From positions 1-64,000 of the forward strand of contig CALFWM010000061.1 in assembly GCA_937928635.1 (NCBI GenBank): DNA of 64,000 bases, in the 5' to 3' direction. A program made the translations under genes and the position numbers. Below the pieces are notes generated by a model. The model ran no database searches, had not been told where the DNA came from, and saw only the letters and a list, made by a program, of their open reading frames with translations. The DNA is from an uncultured Sulfitobacter sp. Its GTDB lineage: Bacteria > Pseudomonadota > Alphaproteobacteria > Rhodobacterales > Rhodobacteraceae. Positions within the stretch are counted from its first letter, which is position 1, and every line of letters starts with the position of its first letter. Shown one piece after another: positions 58,824-64,000 of the stretch.

Positions 58824-60734
58824 TTAGCAATGTACTTTCTGAGCACTCGCCTGCACCGCTTGCAGGGCTGTTGCCGCGATGTCCGTCGCCGTCAGACCGG
58901 CATCCGCATACATCGCATCAGGCGCGGCCTGATTGATGAAACGATCCGGCAAGGTCATTGTGCGCACCGCCAAGGCCCCGTCCAGCAGACCCTCCCGCGC
59001 CAGATAATGCAGCACCATCGCACCGAACCCGCCTTGCGCACCTTGTTCAACGGTAATCAGGACCTTGTGGTGTTTCACCAATTGTCGGATCAATTCGTGA
59101 TCGAGCGGCTTTGCAAAACGTGCGTCAGCCACCGTTGCGCTGGCCCCTTGCGCCGAGATCAGATCAACGGCCTTTAGGCATTCTGACAAATGCGCGCCAA
59201 AGGAGAGGATCGCGATGTCACTGCCTTGTTGCACCACGCGGCCTTTGCCAATTTCCAGCACCGTGCCAACCGCTGGCAACGACACACCTGTGCCGCTGCC
59301 CCGGGGATAGCGAAAGGCGATGGGCCCCGCGTCATAATCCGCAGCGGTGGCAACCATATGCACCAGTTCGGCCTCATCCGCCGCGGCCATCACGGTCATG
59401 TTGGGCTGCGCACTCAAGTACCCCACATCAAAGGCCCCTGCGTGGGTCGCACCGTCAGCGCCCACCAGCCCGGCACGGTCAATCGCGAAGCGCACGGCCA
59501 GGTTTTGTAGGGCCACGTCATGCACAACCTGATCATAGGCGCGCTGCAAGAACGTCGAATAAATCGCACAAAACGGTTTCATGCCCGCTGCGGCCAATCC
59601 GGCGGCAAAGGTCACGCCGTGTTGCTCAGCCATGCCCACATCAAACATGCGCGCGGGGAAATGATCGGCAAAGATGTCCATGCCGGTGCCCGACGGCATC
59701 GCGGCGGTGATCCCCACGATCTTGCTGTCACTTTGGGCCAGCGTGCTGAGCGTGTGACCAAAAACCGCCGTGTAGCTGGGCGCATTGGCTTTTGCTTTGT
59801 TTTGCAGACCTGTGGCCACATCAAATTTTGCCACGCCGTGGTATTTGTCAGCCGATGTTTCGGCAGGGGCATAGCCCTTGCCCTTGACCGTACAGCAATG
59901 GATCAGCACCGGGCCTGTGGCGCGGGTGCGCGCGGCGCGCAGGACCGGCAGCAACTGATCCATGTCATGACCGTTGATCGGCCCGATGTATTGAAAGCCG
60001 AGGGATTCAAACAGGGTTTGACTGTTGCCCATCGCACCAGTGACCAGTTCCCTCGCGCGGCGCGCATGGTCACGCTCTGGCCCCGGCATTGCCGCTGTAA
60101 TCCCCGCGTTGAGCGTTTGCAGATCACTGGCGACACTGTGCGTCAGCCCTGACATGTATTTGGACATGGCACCCACCGGCGGGGCGATGCTCATTTCATT
60201 GTCATTCAGAATGACAAACAACCGCCGCCCCTCGGCACCCGCGTTGTTGAGCGCCTCATAGGCCATGCCTGCGCTGATGGAGCCATCCCCGATGATCGCC
60301 ACAGCATCCCCCGTGGGCTGGCCCATGTCGCGCGCAACGCCAAACCCCATGGCCGCTGAAATAGAGGTAGCCGCGTGGGCCGCGCCAAAGGGGTCAAAAT
60401 CGCTTTCGCTGCGTTTGGTGAACCCTGACAGCCCGCCTTCCTGACGCAGGGTATGCATCTGGTCGCGCCGCCCGGTCAGCACTTTGTGCGGATAGCATTG
60501 ATGCCCCACATCCCAGGTCAGTTTGTCACGCGGCGTGTCAAAAACCCGGTGCAGCGCGACCGTTAGTTCGACCACCCCAAGCGATGATCCTAGATGCCCG
60601 CCGGTTTGCGACACGCTGTGCACCACCTCTGCGCGGACTTCATCCGCCAGGGTTACCAGTTCTGCATCGCTCAGCCCCTTTAGGTCCGCAGGGCCGGCGA
60701 TGCGATCAAGAAGCGGGGAATGCGGGCGTGTCAT
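58824..60734 (-). CDS. dxs: 1-deoxy-D-xylulose-5-phosphate synthase
   Basis: The ATG at 60734 gives 636 residues. The thiamine-diphosphate motif is [18 protein letters not shown], with [17 protein letters not shown] near 75 and the transketolase pyrimidine-domain segment [17 protein letters not shown]. It is the entry step of the MEP isoprenoid pathway. It lies 208 bp downstream of pufX on the same strand and may receive puf read-through. The spacer 60735-60942 has no gene or clear terminator. Confidence 0.95.
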   Translation of the reverse strand: MTRPHSPLLDRIAGPADLKGLSDAELVTLADEVRAEVVHSVSQTGGHLGSSLGVVELTVALHRVFDTPRDKLTWDVGHQCYPHKVLTGRRDQMHTLRQEGGLSGFTKRSESDFDPFGAAHAATSISAAMGFGVARDMGQPTGDAVAIIGDGSISAGMAYEALNNAGAEGRRLFVILNDNEMSIAPPVGAMSKYMSGLTHSVASDLQTLNAGITAAMPGPERDHARRARELVTGAMGNSQTLFESLGFQYIGPINGHDMDQLLPVLRAARTRATGPVLIHCCTVKGKGYAPAETSADKYHGVAKFDVATGLQNKAKANAPSYTAVFGHTLSTLAQSDSKIVGITAAMPSGTGMDIFADHFPARMFDVGMAEQHGVTFAAGLAAAGMKPFCAIYSTFLQRAYDQVVHDVALQNLAVRFAIDRAGLVGADGATHAGAFDVGYLSAQPNMTVMAAADEAELVHMVATAADYDAGPIAFRYPRGSGTGVSLPAVGTVLEIGKGRVVQQGSDIAILSFGAHLSECLKAVDLISAQGASATVADARFAKPLDHELIRQLVKHHKVLITVEQGAQGGFGAMVLHYLAREGLLDGALAVRTMTLPDRFINQAAPDAMYADAGLTATDIAATALQAVQASAQKVHC

Positions 60735-60942
60735 TTCAGCAGATCCTTGTGTGAGGAACCAGCCTGCTGGCCCGGGACAGATGCCGCAACGCATAGGTTG
60801 GCTGACATCTGCCTCCCGTAGCCAACAGGAGAAATCAGGATATCAAGATCCCGATGTTTCCGGCAGTCCTAGGGACAAGAACAACCGGAACTTGGTGCGT
60901 CAGGGCCACCGGGGAGAACAACAGCAGCCCCAACGCGAATGG

Positions 60943-61182
60943 TTAGGCTTGATCGAGCGTGATGTCGTTCAAGATGTGCGAAAACGGTGTAGGGTCTTCG
61001 GTTTCGCGGGATTCGTCAGGCAGCAGCAGGCCAACCCAATACATCGCGCCGATGGTAAACCAGATCGCAAGGCAGACAATCGCCGCATATCCCGCGCCTT
61101 TGAGCATCAGCAGCAGGATGTCACCGCTCAGGCTGAACCGGCTGCTTTCACCACGTGTCAGGTAGTCATGATTCTCACTCAT
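60943..61182 (-). CDS. pufX: PufX-like RC-LH1 organising protein
   Basis: The product has 79 residues, with one membrane helix (about 27-48) entered by MLKGAGYAA, which aligns with MKGAGWAGG of R. sphaeroides PufX, and a similar overall length (82). It lies 11 bp after pufM, after AAGGAGA. PufX opens the LH1 ring for quinone exchange and promotes dimers. Its place is taken by the cytochrome gene pufC in several other Roseobacter-group phototrophs. Similarity outside the helix is weak. Confidence 0.82.
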   Translation of the reverse strand: MSENHDYLTRGESSRFSLSGDILLLMLKGAGYAAIVCLAIWFTIGAMYWVGLLLPDESRETEDPTPFSHILNDITLDQA

Positions 61183-61193
61183 GTCATATCTCC

Positions 61194-62120
61194 TTATTCA
61201 TCAAGCGGCGCATAGCCATGCTCTTGGGCCCAGACAAACCAGTTGTCCACAACCGTGCCGGTCAGCAAAATGCCGATGCCCCCGGTCAGGGTGGTCAGCA
61301 CCGCAAACCACCAGGCCCAGCGGTGAATACCCTCCATTGTGGCGTTGAAGCCCATGGTCCAGCGCCAGAACAAGGCCGCCCGTTCTGATGCGGTGCCGCG
61401 GTCCACGATCTGTTCGATCTCACGCTCACCGCCATAACGGCTGACTGCCAGAATGGTCGCACCGTGCATCGCAAAAAGCAGGGCCGAACCATAGAGAAAC
61501 GCAATGCTCAGCGCGTGGAAGGGGTTGTAGAACAGGTTGCCGTAGGTCAGCGAAAACAGGTTGGTCCAGTCCAGATGGCTGAACACGCCGTAAGGCACCG
61601 CCTCCGACCAGGAGCCCATCATGATCGGCCTGATCAGACCCAGCACAAGGAACAGCCAGATCGCAGAGGCAAAGGCCCATGCCACGTGTTTGCCCAAGCC
61701 CAGTTCCTCGGCACGCAGATAGGTTCTGATCCACCAGGAAATCACCGAGACCAGCAAGAAGATCGAGGCAATCAGCCACCAGCCGCCCTCATCCAAGGGG
61801 GCCATGCCCAATCCATATTCCTCGGCGGGGGGCTCAAGCGACAGCCAGAACAGCTCGCGCAGGAACAAGGCCGGTGAATAATCCACCTGCGCCCAATAGT
61901 TCATGCCGACGATAAAGAACCAGATAAACCCGGTGGCCAGCGACACAACACCAAAGGTGCCCAGATAGATCGGCCCCAATTGTGCATTGCCAAAGATACC
62001 GGCAAGGGTGGAAAACCCTGCCTTTTTGGTACGCTCAGTGGTCAGTGTGCCGGTTGGGTCCATGCCCATTTCGGGCGGCCCCTGTACCTGAACCTGCGTG
62101 AAGATGTTTTGATATTCCAT
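61194..62120 (-). CDS. pufM: Photosynthetic reaction centre M subunit
   Basis: The ATG at 62120 (RBS GGAGAGGA) gives 308 residues with five helices. Typical stretches are [47 protein letters not shown] (given in outline) with bacteriochlorophyll-ligand His, and [19 protein letters not shown]. It binds QA and non-haem iron. It lacks a long C-terminal extension. Confidence 0.97.
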   Translation of the reverse strand: MEYQNIFTQVQVQGPPEMGMDPTGTLTTERTKKAGFSTLAGIFGNAQLGPIYLGTFGVVSLATGFIWFFIVGMNYWAQVDYSPALFLRELFWLSLEPPAEEYGLGMAPLDEGGWWLIASIFLLVSVISWWIRTYLRAEELGLGKHVAWAFASAIWLFLVLGLIRPIMMGSWSEAVPYGVFSHLDWTNLFSLTYGNLFYNPFHALSIAFLYGSALLFAMHGATILAVSRYGGEREIEQIVDRGTASERAALFWRWTMGFNATMEGIHRWAWWFAVLTTLTGGIGILLTGTVVDNWFVWAQEHGYAPLDE

Positions 62121-62134
62121 GTCTCTATCCTCTC

Positions 62135-62965
62135 CTACAGATCCGCCCACCAGGGCAATTCAGCGTACCAGTCCCACCAGCTGGCCCATGTGTCGAACCA
62201 GATTGTGCCGGAAATCACGATACAGATCGCGCTCCAGACCACGGCGGAAAGCGCGAGAAACAGACCCAGACGGTGAATGCCCAATGGCCCGATGGAATAG
62301 CCAATAAGGTCGCGAAAATAGGTGTCTTCGTGATCAGGTGTGGCGATGGTTTTGCCCTTGCCCGGGTTCACGGCGGACAGCACCAGGGAGCCATGCAGGG
62401 CCAGTGCAAAACAGGTGGTAAAGAAGAACGTGATCGCCACCATATGCGCCGGGTTATAGTGGAAGTTGCCATAGGCGTAGCCCACGTTGTTGACCCAATC
62501 GAGGTGCGTGAATATCCCGTAGGGAAAGCCATGACCCCAGGCACCCAGCAAGACGGGCCGGATGATCACCAGCGTGACATAGGCCAGGATCGCAATGGAG
62601 AAAGCAAAGGGCACGTGATAGCCGATGCCCAGTTTGCGGCAAATCTCGACCTCGCGCATCATCCAGCTGAGAAAGGCAAAGGTCGCGCAAAACGTGATCG
62701 CCTGCCAAAGCCCGCCCTCCGCCAGGGGGGCAATGCCCAGACCAACGTCAAGGCTGGGCGGGTTGATGGAGATCAACCAGGGGTTCCACGTGTCGCCAAG
62801 GGCCGCCCCGTAGACAATCAGAAAGGTGCCAAGGGCCGCGAAAAAGATCGTGGTGACACCGAAAAACCCGACATAAAAGGGACCCACCCAGAAATCGAAC
62901 AGGTCACCACCAACCAGCGTCCCACCACGGACCCGGTATTTCCTTTCGAAGCTGAGCACTGCCAT
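62135..62965 (-). CDS. pufL: Photosynthetic reaction centre L subunit
   Basis: The ATG at 62965 gives 276 residues beginning [15 protein letters not shown], with five helices. [12 protein letters not shown] and [20 protein letters not shown] supply bacteriochlorophyll ligands, and the PAHM His and GIHRLGLF His are iron ligands. With PufM it forms the special pair and QB site. The gap to pufM is 14 bp. Confidence 0.97.
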   Translation of the reverse strand: MAVLSFERKYRVRGGTLVGGDLFDFWVGPFYVGFFGVTTIFFAALGTFLIVYGAALGDTWNPWLISINPPSLDVGLGIAPLAEGGLWQAITFCATFAFLSWMMREVEICRKLGIGYHVPFAFSIAILAYVTLVIIRPVLLGAWGHGFPYGIFTHLDWVNNVGYAYGNFHYNPAHMVAITFFFTTCFALALHGSLVLSAVNPGKGKTIATPDHEDTYFRDLIGYSIGPLGIHRLGLFLALSAVVWSAICIVISGTIWFDTWASWWDWYAELPWWADL

Positions 62966-63031
62966 CTTCACTCTCCCATACATGTGCGGGCCATGATGCC
63001 AGCCCCATGTTCAAATTTTCGGTTTGTGGTT

Positions 63032-63064
63032 GCTGTGGGCGACACGGCGCGCGCCGCCCAAAGC
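63032..63064 (-). promoter_or_regulatory. Hairpin between pufA and pufL
   Basis: On the minus strand GCTTTGGGCG pairs with CGCCCACAGC with one mismatch around a GC-rich loop. A structure at this place in Rhodobacter protects the pufBA message and raises the LH1 to reaction-centre ratio. Confidence 0.72.
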
Positions 63065-63083
63065 TGTCGTTTGTTTCGCTGAA

Positions 63084-63248
63084 TTACTCTTCGGCGGCCG
63101 CGCCAAAGGCACGGTCAAACCAGTTGGTCTCCGGGTTGCTCAGCAGAACGAGGTGAATCATTGCTGCCAGCAAAAACAGGAAGACACCCTGTGCCACGAA
63201 CACGCGGCGCGGGTCGAAAATCAGCCAGATCTTGTAAAACTGAGCCAT
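63084..63248 (-). CDS. pufA: LH1 antenna alpha polypeptide
   Basis: The product has 54 residues, beginning [19 protein letters not shown], with one helix and the bacteriochlorophyll-ligand His32 in [10 protein letters not shown], then [11 protein letters not shown]. It lies 12 bp after pufB, the spacer being its GGAGGA ribosome-binding site. It pairs with PufB to form the LH1 ring around the reaction centre. Confidence 0.96.
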   Translation of the reverse strand: MAQFYKIWLIFDPRRVFVAQGVFLFLLAAMIHLVLLSNPETNWFDRAFGAAAEE

Positions 63249-63260
63249 ATTCGGTCCTCC

Positions 63261-63419
63261 TTAACCCCAAGCGAACCAGGGCAGTTTGATGTACGTCAGC
63301 AAGTGAGCGACACAGGCTACGATCGTAAAGATCACAAAGCCGCTCATATAAACCGAGTGCAATTCCTGCGCTTGTTCATCTGTGAGACCTGTAAAACTCA
63401 GGTCATTTTTATCAGCCAT
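63261..63419 (-). CDS. pufB: LH1 antenna beta polypeptide
   Basis: The product has 52 residues, starting [20 protein letters not shown], with His21 and the bacteriochlorophyll-ligand His39 in [11 protein letters not shown] and ending LPWFAWG. It starts after CAGGAGAAAAAA. It is the beta subunit of LH1. Confidence 0.96.
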   Translation of the reverse strand: MADKNDLSFTGLTDEQAQELHSVYMSGFVIFTIVACVAHLLTYIKLPWFAWG

Positions 63420-63533
63420 TTTTTTCTCCTGAAAACATGTACTGACGCCGCGATTCCCCCGCGACTGGGTTGCAACAAGGGCTCCTCCCCTGCCTTCCTC
63501 TCCGCTGCCCCGAAAGACGCGCGAAACGTGGTG

Positions 63534-63555
63534 CCCCTGCCGTTGCCAGCAGGGG
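63534..63555 (-). promoter_or_regulatory. Hairpin between pufQ and pufB
   Basis: CCCCTGC pairs with GCAGGGG over 7 bp with an 8-nt loop, 8 nt after the pufQ stop. The rest of the 144-bp gap has no gene. It may mark a processing site that separates pufQ from the abundant pufBA message. Confidence 0.55.
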
Positions 63556-63563
63556 AATTTGGT

Positions 63564-63797
63564 TTAGGTCCAGAAAATGCGCGGCGTGATGGTGCGCGCT
63601 TCTGAAAGGGCCTGTTGGATGGGCCCCTGTTCTGGCACTTTGGCTTGCCGGATCAACGTGTAGGCCCAGATCACCGTGCAAAACGGTATTGCCGCCAAAA
63701 AGATCAGACCAAGGTAAACCCGGTACTCACTTTTTGAGTGCCGGCATCCTTTGGTATCCGAAGACATCTGCGACATTTCACTTGATAGGTCAGTCAT
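63564..63797 (-). CDS. pufQ: PufQ, cytochrome-subunit-like bacteriochlorophyll regulator
   Basis: The product has 77 residues. After a hydrophilic start the PufQ pattern is [21 protein letters not shown] (one helix, near 24-45), then [22 protein letters not shown]. PufQ promotes bacteriochlorophyll formation at the puf locus in Rhodobacter. The ATG overlaps the bchZ stop (ATGA). Confidence 0.92.
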   Translation of the reverse strand: MTDLSSEMSQMSSDTKGCRHSKSEYRVYLGLIFLAAIPFCTVIWAYTLIRQAKVPEQGPIQQALSEARTITPRIFWT

Positions 63798-64000
63798 TTA
63801 CTTCCTCCCGAAGCTGATTGGAGATCTTTGACAATCTCCAGGTCGACCCGCTCTGCCCCGCTTTTGAGCGCATGTGCCTCAGCGGCATCGCGCAGCGTTT
63901 TGGCGGCGGATATTCGTGTAAGAATGGGATGAGATGCGACGATCTCATCCAGTTTGGCCTGTGCATCCGCGTCCCAGGGAAAGTCGCGGCGCAAAGGTGT
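63794..64000 (-). CDS. bchZ: Chlorophyllide a reductase subunit Z, C-terminal fragment
   Basis: The frame is open to the window edge. The last 68 residues match the BchZ C-terminus: [19 protein letters not shown], then [18 protein letters not shown]. With BchX and BchY it reduces ring B on the way to bacteriochlorophyllide. The gene continues beyond 64000, where bchC, bchX and bchY would be expected. Confidence 0.88.
   Translation of the reverse strand, partial: TPLRRDFPWDADAQAKLDEIVASHPILTRISAAKTLRDAAEAHALKSGAERVDLEIVKDLQSASGGSK

Noticed and set aside
62273-63082. Plus-strand open frame opposite pufL
   Set aside because: pufL is unmistakable; the opposite frame is an artefact.

Overview
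The window is chromosomal DNA of an alphaproteobacterium, most likely an aerobic anoxygenic phototroph of the Roseobacter group (Rhodobacteraceae). Evidence for this is the GC-rich coding sequence, the tightly overlapping operons, TRAP and Tct solute transporters, and most of a photosynthesis gene cluster with an oxygen-dependent cyclase (AcsF), the BciA 8-vinyl reductase, ALA synthase and a pufQBALMX operon. No rRNA, tRNA, CRISPR array, transposase or phage gene was seen.

Bases 1-7264 hold a peptide-type ABC transporter: a binding protein cut by the left edge, two permeases and two ATPases. It is interrupted by two AT-richer accessory genes (a PhyH-family oxygenase and a small secreted Cys-rich protein) and by a repeat-bearing intergenic stretch. 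Bases 7410-23964 form a catabolic island: glycerate 2-kinase, a LeuC/LeuD-type hydro-lyase, a tautomerase/NTF2 fusion, HyuB and HyuA, isochorismatase-fold, isocitrate-lyase-fold, flavoprotein and racemase-fold enzymes, a TRAP transporter, an opine-dehydrogenase-like protein and a 3-hydroxyacyl-CoA dehydrogenase. The substrate is unknown. Two enzymes lack residues usually catalytic in their folds.

Bases 24075-29398 form a light-sensing module: a secreted DM13 protein, then heme oxygenase (biliverdin), bacteriophytochrome kinase, FixJ-type response regulator and a cobalamin-binding protein. A complete Tct tricarboxylate uptake system with its two-component regulator and an orphan periplasmic binding protein (29428-35592) lies between this module and the ppsR-ppaA regulators.

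From 37989 onward is the photosynthesis cluster. ppaA and ppsR point left. bchFNBHLM-lhaA-puhABC-bciE-acsF-puhE-hemA runs right as one 15.5-kb series. bciA follows on the minus strand, then bchG-bch2-bchP-idi on the plus strand. dxs and bchZ-pufQBALMX are on the minus strand, with bchZ cut by the right edge. Three perfect PpsR boxes (TGT-N12-ACA) lie in the ppaA-bchF and bciA-bchG spacers. Together these genes supply ALA, the Mg-branch to bacteriochlorophyll a, the isoprenoid tail, the reaction centre and the LH1 antenna. Hairpins sit just after the genes for abundant products (puhA, pufA, tctC), as expected for segmental mRNA stability.
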